Of a stretch of 64,000 bases of DNA, positions 30,641 through 37,608 are shown piece by piece. The stretch's first letter is position 1; every line of letters starts with the position of its first letter. The position numbers were made by a program, and so were the translations under genes. This stretch comes from Sphaerobacter thermophilus DSM 20745 (GTDB lineage Bacteria > Chloroflexota > Chloroflexia > Thermomicrobiales > Thermomicrobiaceae), in contig NC_013523.1 of assembly GCF_000024985.1 (NCBI RefSeq), positions 682,001-746,000 on the forward strand. The letters run 5' to 3'. A model generated the notes under the pieces. The model was not told the origin of the DNA, did no database searches, and worked only from the letters and a program-made list of their open reading frames with translations.

Positions 30641-31594
30641 GTGGGCCGCTACGAACCGATCAACGCTCTGGAGAGCCCGCGCTTCAGCGGACTGCGCACC
30701 TTCGCCCGCTTGCCGCATGTGCGCGATCTGGCGGGCGTCGACGTCGCAGTGTTCGGCATCCCCTTCGACACCGCCACCACCTTCCGCACGGGAGCCCGCT
30801 TCGGGCCGGCTGCGGTGCGCGAGATGTCGGCCATGCTGCGCACCTACAACCCGTCGCTCGACGTCAACGTGTACGACTATCTCTCGGTGGTGGACTACGG
30901 CGATCTGCCGACGGTCCCGGGCTACATCGAAGACACCTACGACCGGGTCGTCGCGGCGATGGAGCCGATCCTGGCGGAAAATGTGTTCCCGGTTGGGATC
31001 GGCGGTGACCACTCGGTGACGCTGGCCGAACTGCGGGCGATCGCGCGGCGCTACGGGCCGGTGGGCTTTATCCAGTTCGACTCGCACGGTGACACCTGGG
31101 ACGAGTATTTCGGGCGGAAGTACAACCACGGCACCCCCTTCCGCCGGGCGGTGGAGGAGGGGCTGATCGACACGTCCCGGGCCATCCAGGTCGGCATGCG
31201 CGGTTCGCTCTACGGGCCGGGGGACCTGCAGCAGTCGCGCGACCTCGGCTTCGAACTCTGGACCACCGACGACGTGCGCCGCGAGGGGCTGCCCGCCGTG
31301 CTGGAAGCGATCCGGCGGCGGGTCGGGTCCGGCCCGGTCTTCCTGACGTTCGACATCGACTTCGTCGATCCCAGCTTCGCTCCCGGCACCGGGACACCGG
31401 AGATCGGTGGCTTCACCAGTCGCGAGGCGCAGGAGCTGGTGCGTGGACTGGTGGGGATCGACTTCGTGGGCATGGACCTCGTCGAGGTGCTGCCGGCTCA
31501 CGACCCAAGTGGGATCACCGCGCTGATTGCCGCCAATGTCATCTTCGAGTTCCTGAGCGTGCTGGCGGTCAACCGGCGCGAGCGCGCCCGCTAG
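30641..31594 (+). CDS. Ureohydrolase (agmatinase/guanidino-compound hydrolase family)
   Basis: A 317-residue ureohydrolase. All metal ligands of the binuclear centre are present: His124 in GGDHSVTL, Asp147, His149 and Asp151 in FDSHGDTWD, Asp238 and Asp240 in TFDIDFVDPSFAPG. The enzyme hydrolyses a guanidino group to urea plus an amine; agmatine, guanidinobutyrate and guanidine itself are possible substrates and cannot be told apart from the sequence. The DUF1989 gene follows by 28 bases. DUF1989 proteins act in guanidine and carboxyguanidine breakdown in other bacteria, so a guanidine-type substrate is attractive. Start: GTG with GAGGAGAGG upstream. Confidence 0.85.
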   Translation: MGRYEPINALESPRFSGLRTFARLPHVRDLAGVDVAVFGIPFDTATTFRTGARFGPAAVREMSAMLRTYNPSLDVNVYDYLSVVDYGDLPTVPGYIEDTYDRVVAAMEPILAENVFPVGIGGDHSVTLAELRAIARRYGPVGFIQFDSHGDTWDEYFGRKYNHGTPFRRAVEEGLIDTSRAIQVGMRGSLYGPGDLQQSRDLGFELWTTDDVRREGLPAVLEAIRRRVGSGPVFLTFDIDFVDPSFAPGTGTPEIGGFTSREAQELVRGLVGIDFVGMDLVEVLPAHDPSGITALIAANVIFEFLSVLAVNRRERAR

Positions 31595-31622
31595 TGCGCG
31601 GAACGCGGAGGAGGAGAACCCG

Positions 31623-32252
31623 GTGGTGCTCAAGCGCAGCGAAATCCTGGCCGGGCGGATGCCGATCCGGGCCGCCCAGGTGCGGCCACAGTCGCCAATC
31701 GCCTTCCCGATGAAGGAGGGGCAGTTCCTGCAGATCACCGATATGCAGGGGCAGCAGGTCTGCGACTTCGTCTGCTTCAACCGGCACGACATCGACGAGT
31801 ACCTGTCGACCGCCCACACCCGGGGCATCAACAACTCGATGATGCTGATCAAGGGCATGAGCCTGTACAGCAATCGCCGCAACCCGATGATGGTGTTGCT
31901 GGACGACTCCGTGGGGCGTCACGACATGCTCATGCCGGCCTGCGATCGCCTGCGCTATCTGAACGACTATGGGATCGAGGACCACCCGAACTGCCGGGAC
32001 AACTTCGCCTCGGTGCTAGGGCCGTACGGCATCCACTACGACCACATCCCCGATCCGATCAACTGGTTCATGCACGTGGGGCTCAAGGCGCGGGGCGAGC
32101 TGGAGATCCGCGAGCCGCTGTCCGAGGCGAACGACTACGTGCTGCTGCGGGCGCAGATGGACCTGATCGTGGCGGTGTCGGCGTGCCCGCAGGACCAGAA
32201 CGCCACCAACGCCTTCCACCCGACCGACATCCTCATCCGCGTCTACGCCTAG
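31623..32252 (+). CDS. DUF1989 (urea carboxylase-associated) family protein
   Basis: A 209-residue protein with the family blocks QVCDFVCFNRHDIDEYLSTA, HTRGINNSMMLIKGMSLYSN, DSVGRHDMLMPACDRLRY, HPNCRDNFASVLGPYGI and VSACPQDQNATNAFHPTD. Two homologous DUF1989 subunits form carboxyguanidine deiminase in guanidine-degrading bacteria; related genes adjoin urea carboxylase genes. Here there is a single copy directly after a ureohydrolase. The conserved Cys and His residues likely bind metal. Start: GTG at 31623 with GGAGGAGGAGAA upstream. Confidence 0.88.
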   Translation: MVLKRSEILAGRMPIRAAQVRPQSPIAFPMKEGQFLQITDMQGQQVCDFVCFNRHDIDEYLSTAHTRGINNSMMLIKGMSLYSNRRNPMMVLLDDSVGRHDMLMPACDRLRYLNDYGIEDHPNCRDNFASVLGPYGIHYDHIPDPINWFMHVGLKARGELEIREPLSEANDYVLLRAQMDLIVAVSACPQDQNATNAFHPTDILIRVYA

Positions 32253-32278
32253 GCGGCGCGGCACCGCCGCCGCTCCGC

Positions 32279-32605
32279 TCACGACTCCGCGTCGGCGGGG
32301 CGGCGGCGGATCTCGAATCGCTGGCGGTGCGGGATGCCGCGGTCACGCAGCAGGCGGCCGACGTCGATGCGCCGGAGCGCGTTGGGGCTGGTCGGCGTGC
32401 GGTGGGGTGAGATGGCCATGCGCGCGGGCAGGAGCGAACCGAAGCGGCCGTCGAGGATCGCGGCCACGAGAAGCTCCAGGTCCGGCACTCCCGGCACGTC
32501 TTCGATCTCAGCGTCGGGTGGCTCCACACGCGGATCGGAGTCGAGCCACACGTACAGCGGTGGGTAGTTTGTGCGGTCAGGCTCCGGCGACTTCTGACTG
32601 CTCAT
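32279..32605 (-). CDS. Hypothetical protein overlapping a response regulator
   Basis: A 108-residue protein I do not recognise. It has an acidic N-terminal half (LYVWLDSDPRVEPPDAEIED) and a basic C-terminal half (LLRDRGIPHRQRFEIRRRPA), with PDLELLVAAILDGRFGSLLP between. The ATG at 32605 lies inside the response regulator gene, so the two overlap by 29 bases in different frames, and translation is probably coupled. No ribosome binding site is evident. It may be a partner of the receiver protein. Confidence 0.5.
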   Translation of the reverse strand: MSSQKSPEPDRTNYPPLYVWLDSDPRVEPPDAEIEDVPGVPDLELLVAAILDGRFGSLLPARMAISPHRTPTSPNALRRIDVGRLLRDRGIPHRQRFEIRRRPADAES

Positions 32606-32972
32606 GGTTGGCGACATGGCGCGTATACACGGCGACATGGGCCAGCAGCGCGTCGAGATCGAATGGCTTCGAGAGCACGCCGTCGGCCGGGAGGTCATCC
32701 GCTTGCAGGCGCAGGTTGTGGCCGGCCGACATGGCGATGATCCGGATCTGGTTCGTGCGAGGATCGCTCTTCAGAACCCGGATGGCTGTGGCACCGTCAA
32801 GCACCGGAAGCATCAGGTCCATCAAGATCAGGTGCGGTTGCGTGGCGCGCGCCTGCTCGATCGCAGACTGCCCATCACAGGCCAAGACCGTTGAGTAGCC
32901 TTCCTCCCGCAGCAGCTCGTCGAGCAGTGTCCGGATCGCGGGATCGTCGTCGACGATGAGGATGCGCGCCAC
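32577..32972 (-). CDS. Stand-alone receiver-domain response regulator
   Basis: A 131-residue CheY-like protein consisting of one receiver domain: VDDDPAIRTLLDELLREEGY (acidic pocket), phospho-acceptor Asp in ILMDLMLPVLDG, MSAGHN at the conserved Thr/Ser region and SKPFDLDALL with the conserved Lys. There is no DNA-binding output domain. It must therefore act through another protein, possibly the overlapping downstream product. The GTG at 32972 has GGGAGGT upstream on the minus strand. No histidine kinase is adjacent. Confidence 0.88.
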   Translation of the reverse strand: MARILIVDDDPAIRTLLDELLREEGYSTVLACDGQSAIEQARATQPHLILMDLMLPVLDGATAIRVLKSDPRTNQIRIIAMSAGHNLRLQADDLPADGVLSKPFDLDALLAHVAVYTRHVANHEQSEVAGA

Positions 32973-33098
32973 ATGACCTCCCTCTGATCCCGCGGGATCG
33001 CGCTCCAGCATGCCGGTAGTCCCCTTCCCGGCTGAAAACGGCATGGGCGAGCGGCCGCTCCTTCCGCCCGGCTCCATGCGTCGAGTCTACCGCACAGC

Positions 33099-33350
33099 TC
33101 ACGAATAGGGAATCCACGTTTCGGCTCGGGGGAGATTGTGTTCGGTGTCGTCAGTCCCCGCCGCCGACGGGCGGACGCGCAGGAGCGCCTCCACTTCGGC
33201 GCGTCGGTAGAAGCGCTCGCGCTTGATGCCGCGCCGGTAACTGCGGATGCGGCCGCGGCTGGCATAGGCGTAGAGTGTGGTGACCTTGACTCCGAGCAAC
33301 TCGGCGGCTTCCGTCGCAGTCAAGTACTCGATACCGTCGATGTTGATCAT
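33099..33350 (-). CDS. Excisionase/MerR-like helix-turn-helix protein
   Basis: An 83-residue protein with one HTH_17-type winged helix: IEYLTATEAAELLGVKVTTLYAYASRGRIRSYRRG, then FYRRAEVEALLR. Proteins of this type bind DNA as excisionase or small regulators. It diverges from citrate synthase with 184 bases between the start codons; a TGTGTACACA palindrome lies there (33431-33440). It may regulate its neighbour, but no direct evidence exists. The last about 25 residues are polar and unstructured. Confidence 0.8.
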   Translation of the reverse strand: MINIDGIEYLTATEAAELLGVKVTTLYAYASRGRIRSYRRGIKRERFYRRAEVEALLRVRPSAAGTDDTEHNLPRAETWIPYS

Positions 33351-33430
33351 GGCAGGCCTCCTGCGGCCAGTATAGGCGCTCGTTTGGACCGCGTAAAGCT
33401 GGCCTCAACGTGAATCAACCTTCGTCATGA

Positions 33431-33463
33431 TGTGTACACAAGTTCCGGCCGCGGTGCTACCAT
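33431..33463 (+). promoter_or_regulatory. Palindrome and candidate -10 box of citrate synthase
   Basis: TGTGTACACA (33431-33440) is a perfect 10-bp palindrome. TGCTACCAT (33455-33463) is an extended -10 candidate 15 bases downstream. The palindrome overlaps where the -35 box should be, as expected for an operator. Confidence 0.4.
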
Positions 33464-33534
33464 ACGGGTGGACGCTTTTCCCACCAGGCCGCACCCCGCC
33501 ACGGGGCTGCGCGCCCTTGAAGGAGGTTCGATCG

Positions 33535-34698
33535 ATGGCTGATGCAGGGACAGGCGCGGCGACCACCGCGGGCAGAGGGCTCGAGGGCATCGTCGTCGCC
33601 GAGTCCGAGCTGAGCCTGGTAGACGGGACCAACGGGCGCCTGTACTACCGGGGCTATAGCATTCACGACCTGGTGCAGAGCGCGTCCTTCGAGGAGGTGC
33701 TCCACCTGCTCTGGTATGGTGAACTGCCGACCCGCGCTGAGCTGGATGAGCTGAACGCGAAGCTCGTCGCCGCGCGCGTGCTGTCCCCCTCCGTGATGGA
33801 GGCGCTGCGCGTGCTCCCGCGCGGCGGGGAGCCGATCGATGCGCTGCGGGTGGCCGTCACCGTCATGGGGATGGAGGACGCCGACGCCTTCAATCTCTCC
33901 CGCGACGCGCTGCTGGAGCGCTCCATCAAGCTCACCGGGGCGATGGCGACCATGCTGGCCGCGTTCGATCGGCTGCGGCATGGCCAGGAGCCGGTCGATC
34001 CGGACCCGTCGCTCGGGCATGCCGCCAACTTCCTCTACATGCTGCGCGGCGAGCGAGCCAGCGAGCTGCAGGAGCGCGCCATGGACGCGTACCTGGTGCT
34101 GCTGGCCGAGCACAGCATGAACGCCTCGACCTTCTCGGCGCGCGTCACGCTGTCGGCGCTGTCGGACATCTACTCGGCCGTCTCCAGCGCGCTGGGTACC
34201 CTCAAGGGCGATGCCCACGGCGGCGCCAATCGCCGGGCGATGGAGATGCTGCTGGCCATCGGCTCGGCCGACAATGCCGAGTCCTACGTGGAGGAGTCGC
34301 TGCGGATCAAGCGGCGGCTGATGGGCATGGGCCACCGCATCTACAAGACCCGCGACCCGCGCGTCGACCATCTCATGGGCTACTCCGAGAAGGTGGCCGC
34401 GGAGAAGGGCGACACGACCTGGCACGAGCTGGCGGTGCGCCTCGAGCAGATCACGAGCAATCACCCCTACTTCCTGGAGCGGAAGCTGTTCCCGAACGTG
34501 GAGTTCTATTCGGCTCCGTTGCTCTACTCGCTGCTCGGGGAAACCGATCTCATGCCGGCGGTGTTCGGGATCAGCCGGATCGGCGGCTGGACGGCGAACC
34601 TGCTGGAGCAAGCGGCGGCCAACCGGATCATCCGCCCGCAGGCGGCGTACGTCGGACCCGATCCTCGGCCCTTCGTGCCGATGGACCAGCGCGGGTAA
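33535..34698 (+). CDS. Citrate synthase (or 2-methylcitrate synthase)
   Basis: A 387-residue enzyme of the small prokaryotic type. It has AEHSMNASTFSARV, the first catalytic His (228) in GDAHGGANRRAM and the second (267) in MGMGHRIYKTRDPR. The third catalytic position, normally Asp in NVDFYSG, reads NVEFYSAP, so Glu323 replaces Asp. It would condense oxaloacetate and acetyl-CoA (or propionyl-CoA) to open the citric acid cycle. The ATG at 33535 has GAAGGAGGT seven bases ahead and is preferred over a frame start at 33427. Confidence 0.9.
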   Translation: MADAGTGAATTAGRGLEGIVVAESELSLVDGTNGRLYYRGYSIHDLVQSASFEEVLHLLWYGELPTRAELDELNAKLVAARVLSPSVMEALRVLPRGGEPIDALRVAVTVMGMEDADAFNLSRDALLERSIKLTGAMATMLAAFDRLRHGQEPVDPDPSLGHAANFLYMLRGERASELQERAMDAYLVLLAEHSMNASTFSARVTLSALSDIYSAVSSALGTLKGDAHGGANRRAMEMLLAIGSADNAESYVEESLRIKRRLMGMGHRIYKTRDPRVDHLMGYSEKVAAEKGDTTWHELAVRLEQITSNHPYFLERKLFPNVEFYSAPLLYSLLGETDLMPAVFGISRIGGWTANLLEQAAANRIIRPQAAYVGPDPRPFVPMDQRG

Positions 34699-34717
34699 GG
34701 CGTTTCGTGGCGACAAG

Positions 34718-34777
34718 ACGGCCGGTCGGGCCGGTGGTGTGCTATACTGATAAAGACATCACCGGACGGCCGGCCGT
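34718..34777. promoter_or_regulatory. 60-bp nested inverted repeat surrounding a -10 box
   Basis: Outer arms ACGGCCGG (34718-34725) and CCGGCCGT (34770-34777), and inner arms CCGGTGGTGT (34731-34740) and ACATCACCGG (34756-34765; one G-T pair). The central 15 bases hold TGCTATACT, an extended -10 box (TATACT 34743-34748) that would drive rpsU. The element lies just after the citrate synthase stop codon and ends with TTTC, so it could also terminate that gene. Confidence 0.55.
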
Positions 34778-34871
34778 TTCAGCGTGCGCGCGAGCGGCGC
34801 GACGCAACCGCTCGCCGGCGCCGCCGATCCTCGAGTGGGTCGCTGACGGTGTGTCAACATCTAACAAGGAG

Positions 34872-34883
34872 AGGAGGTGATCC
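34872..34883 (+). promoter_or_regulatory. Extended Shine-Dalgarno of rpsU
   Basis: AGGAGGTGATCC is complementary to eleven or so consecutive bases at the 3' end of typical 16S rRNA (TAAGGAGGTGATC). It is much longer than usual sites in this window and decides the start at 34889. Confidence 0.6.
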
Positions 34884-34888
34884 GGCTC

Positions 34889-35089
34889 GTGCGCGTAGAA
34901 CTGAGGGATTCCGAGAGTTTTGACTCACTGCTTCGGCGCTTCACCAAGGAAGTTCAGAAGTCGGGCCTGCTGCGCGACTATCGGAGCAAGCGACGGTTCG
35001 TGAGCAAGAGCGAGCAGCGGCGCGCCAAGGCCCGCAAGGCCGAGCACAAGCGCCGGCGCAAGCTCGCCAAGATGGCGCAGCAGCAGTAG
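34889..35089 (+). CDS. rpsU: 30S ribosomal protein S21
   Basis: A 66-residue basic protein with the S21 pattern: VELRDSESFDSLLRRFTKEV, LRDYRSKRRFVSKSEQRRAK and a Lys/Arg-rich helical end. S21 binds the platform of the small subunit near the anti-Shine-Dalgarno region of 16S rRNA. A GTG at 34877 would add four residues, but it lies inside the extended ribosome binding site AGGAGGTGATCC (34872-34883), so I prefer the GTG at 34889. It follows a long leader (from about 34755). Confidence 0.9.
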   Translation: MRVELRDSESFDSLLRRFTKEVQKSGLLRDYRSKRRFVSKSEQRRAKARKAEHKRRRKLAKMAQQQ

Positions 35090-35155
35090 TTGCTGCCTGC
35101 ACTGGAGCGCAGGACCGGATCACTCCGTCCGTTAGTTTGGTGTGCATGCAGGGAA

Positions 35156-35185
35156 GCGCCCGTTGCCGTCCGCGGCACCGGGCGC
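35156..35185 (+). terminator. Hairpin after rpsU
   Basis: GCGCCCG (35156-35162) pairs with CGGGCGC (35179-35185), with inner TGCCG/CGGCA pairing. It lies between rpsU and the next gene, 66 bases after the stop codon, and lacks a U-tract. Confidence 0.5.
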
Positions 35186-35230
35186 TCGTGCTGACTCGCC
35201 CTGGTCGGCCCACGAGGGCCGGAGGATTCC

Positions 35231-35557
35231 GTGAATATCCAAAGCGTCAAAGGGCTGACCTGGCTGCTGCCGACAGCGTCGATCGTGGCGCTGCTCTACA
35301 TCGGCGGCGCGATCACGCTGGCGCTGACGCGCGATATCTCGATTTGGCTGATCCTGCTGCCCGCGTTCCCGGCAGTGATGCTGACCTGGATCGCCCTGAT
35401 TGTGGCCTTCGTCGATGTCACGCAGCGCCCCAAGACCCAGATCACCGACGAGGCCCGAATGGTCTGGCTGCTCTTGCTGGCGCTGCTGAACATCTTCGCC
35501 CTGCTGCCGTACTGGCTGATCGTCATCCGCCCCAACCGACACTCCACCGCCGGGTAG
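35231..35557 (+). CDS. Small membrane protein, unknown (PLDc_N-like)
   Basis: A 108-residue protein with three hydrophobic segments (about 8-32, 36-63 and 75-97). The last reads RMVWLLLLALLNIFALLPYW followed by LIVIRPN, resembling PLDc_N and other short membrane proteins; I am not sure of the family. The polar linker VDVTQRPKTQITDEA between segments 2 and 3 would be on the cytoplasmic or outer side. The GTG has GGAGGA upstream. Confidence 0.7.
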   Translation: MNIQSVKGLTWLLPTASIVALLYIGGAITLALTRDISIWLILLPAFPAVMLTWIALIVAFVDVTQRPKTQITDEARMVWLLLLALLNIFALLPYWLIVIRPNRHSTAG

Positions 35558-35627
35558 CCGGCCGTACCCGTCACCCATGTCGTGTCGTCGGCTCATGCCA
35601 GGGCGACGTTCCTCGCGTGTGCGCCGA

Positions 35628-36461
35628 CTAGCTCTGGCGTGCCTGATTGATGGCGTCGCGGAGTTCTATCGCGGCGCGGCGGGCGGCCTGGGCGAAGTCG
35701 GGCCCGGTGCCGGCGTAGATCACGCCGCGAGCGGCGTTGATCAGGAGCCCGCCGCCTGCCGGATCGAGTCCGGCCTGGACCGTTGTGGTCAGGTCGCCGC
35801 CCTGGGCGCCGACACCCGGCACGAGGATCGGTAGGTCCGGGCACCGCTCGCGGACCTCGGCCAGTTGCCGGGGGTAGGTGGCGCCGACGACGAGCCCGCA
35901 GGTGCCGTAGCGGCCCTGCCAGCGCCGGGCGCGCTCCGCGACCCGGAGGTAGAGGGGCTCTGTCGTGCCCTCGTCGGTGACCGGGAGGTCTTGCAGATCC
36001 CCGCTGCCGGGGTTTGAGGTCTTGACGAGTACGAAGACCGCGCGGTCGGAGCGGGAGAGGAACGGCTCGAGGCTGTCCTCGCCCATGTACGGGTGCACCG
36101 TCACTGCGTCGAAATTCCAGGCATCGAAGTAGGCACGGGCATAGGCGACCGAGGTATTGCCGAGGTCGCCGACCTTCGCGTCCAGGATCACCGGGATCTC
36201 CGGCGGGATCAGTCGGCGCGTCTCGATCAGCGCCTCCACTCCGGCGGGGCCGTAGGCGAGGTAGAAGCCCAGGTTCGGCTTGTAGGCGCAGACGAGGTCG
36301 GTGGTGGACTCGATGATCGCGCGGTTGAACGCGAGGACCGTGCGCGCGTCGTCGGCAGGGCCAAGGTGGGTGGGGAGGCGTGCCGGGTCTGGGTCCAGGC
36401 CGACGCAGAGGAGCGATCCGCTCCGCTCGCTGGCCGCCCGCAAACGCTCGCGAAAGCTCAT
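35628..36461 (-). CDS. pyrF: Orotidine 5'-phosphate decarboxylase (type 2)
   Basis: A 277-residue enzyme of the longer PyrF subfamily: LLCVGLDPDPARLP, AYKPNLGFYLAYG, the catalytic VILDAKVGDLGNTSVAYARA (Asp94, Lys96, Asp99), HPYMGEDSLEPFL, LVKTSNPGSGDLQD and LVPGVGAQGGDL. It decarboxylates OMP to UMP, the last step of de novo pyrimidine synthesis. ATG at 36461 with GAGGGGCGG upstream is preferred; a longer frame to 36572 overlaps the promoter region of the divergent dehydratase. Confidence 0.92.
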   Translation of the reverse strand: MSFRERLRAASERSGSLLCVGLDPDPARLPTHLGPADDARTVLAFNRAIIESTTDLVCAYKPNLGFYLAYGPAGVEALIETRRLIPPEIPVILDAKVGDLGNTSVAYARAYFDAWNFDAVTVHPYMGEDSLEPFLSRSDRAVFVLVKTSNPGSGDLQDLPVTDEGTTEPLYLRVAERARRWQGRYGTCGLVVGATYPRQLAEVRERCPDLPILVPGVGAQGGDLTTTVQAGLDPAGGGLLINAARGVIYAGTGPDFAQAARRAAIELRDAINQARQS

Positions 36462-36547
36462 TCCGCCCCTCACCTTCGGCATTCGCTTACAATGTGTCCG
36501 TTCGTTCCGGCGCTCCGGGGTCGCCATGCACGGCGTCGCCGAGATAC

Positions 36548-36553
36548 TATAAT
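36548..36553 (+). promoter_or_regulatory. -10 box of the threonine dehydratase gene
   Basis: A perfect TATAAT 62 bases before the ATG at 36616. No clear -35 box is present at 17 bases. Confidence 0.5.
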
Positions 36554-36615
36554 GCCGGTGGAGCCGGAGCAACGAGGGGGACCGTGGCGGCCCACCGAGG
36601 GGGAATGGAGAGACA

Positions 36616-37608
36616 ATGGGGACCGGGATCGGTTCGGCGTATCGTGTGCCAACGCTGCAGGATGTTCTTCATGCGCGCACTGTAGTGAGGCGCTACCTGG
36701 CCCCAACCCCGCTCCTCCACTCGCCGGCCGTCAACGAACACCTCGGCTTCGACGCCTATCTCAAGTGTGAAAACCTCCAGCCAATCAATGCCTTCAAGAT
36801 CCGCGGTGGGCTCTACCTGATGAGCAGGCTCGCGCCTGAGGAGCGCGAGCGTGGCGTCGTGACGGCGTCCACCGGGAACCACGGGCAGTCGATCGCGTAC
36901 GCCGCGCGTCTCTTCGGCGTGCGCGCCGTGGTCTACGCGCCCGACGGAGCCAACCCCGACAAGGTCGCGTCGATGCGGCGGCTGGGGGCCGAGGTGGTGC
37001 TGACCGGGCGGGACTTCGACGAGGCGCGACTGGCGGCCGAGGAGCGGGCGGAGCGCGACGGAATGCGCTATATCCACTCGGCCAACGAACCCGACTTGAT
37101 CGCCGGGGTCGGCACCTACGCGCTGGAGATGATCGAGGCGGTGCCGGACCTCGACACCGTGATCGTGCCGGTCGGCGCGGGCAGCGGCGTCTGCGGCACC
37201 GCGATCGTGATGAAGGCGGTCAACCCGGCAATTCGGGTCATCGGTGTGCAGTCGGAGGAGATGCCGGTCGTCTACCGCGCCTGGCGGGAACGCCGCTTGT
37301 TGGAACTCGACGGCGGCATGACTTTCGCTGAAGGTTTGGCAACGCGCGTTGCTTTCGAGTTGCCGCTCCGAATCATGTGGGATCTTGTGGACGATATGCG
37401 TCTGGTCTCGGAGGAGGCCCTGCGCACGGCGATCGTCCACCTCATCAAGACGGCGCATCTGCTCGCCGAGGGGGCCGGCGCGGCGGCATTCGCGGCCGCG
37501 GAGCAGATGCGCGAGGAGCTGGCCGGCCGGAAGGTCGGCTTGATCGTGAGCGGCGGGAACATTACGCTTGACACGTTGCGTTGGGCACTAGCGATGGCGG
37601 GGAGCTAG
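36616..37608 (+). CDS. Threonine/serine dehydratase (PLP, fold type II)
   Basis: A 330-residue PLP enzyme: Lys61 in NAFKIRGG is the PLP lysine, STGNHGQS (85-92) binds substrate, VPVGAGSGVCGTA binds the PLP phosphate, and SGGNITLDTL ends the domain. The ACT regulatory domain of biosynthetic IlvA is lacking, so it is probably a catabolic type or a serine/threonine deaminase of the short class. It converts threonine to 2-oxobutyrate and ammonia. The TAG is followed directly by the ATG of the TPR gene. Confidence 0.88.
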   Translation: MGTGIGSAYRVPTLQDVLHARTVVRRYLAPTPLLHSPAVNEHLGFDAYLKCENLQPINAFKIRGGLYLMSRLAPEERERGVVTASTGNHGQSIAYAARLFGVRAVVYAPDGANPDKVASMRRLGAEVVLTGRDFDEARLAAEERAERDGMRYIHSANEPDLIAGVGTYALEMIEAVPDLDTVIVPVGAGSGVCGTAIVMKAVNPAIRVIGVQSEEMPVVYRAWRERRLLELDGGMTFAEGLATRVAFELPLRIMWDLVDDMRLVSEEALRTAIVHLIKTAHLLAEGAGAAAFAAAEQMREELAGRKVGLIVSGGNITLDTLRWALAMAGS

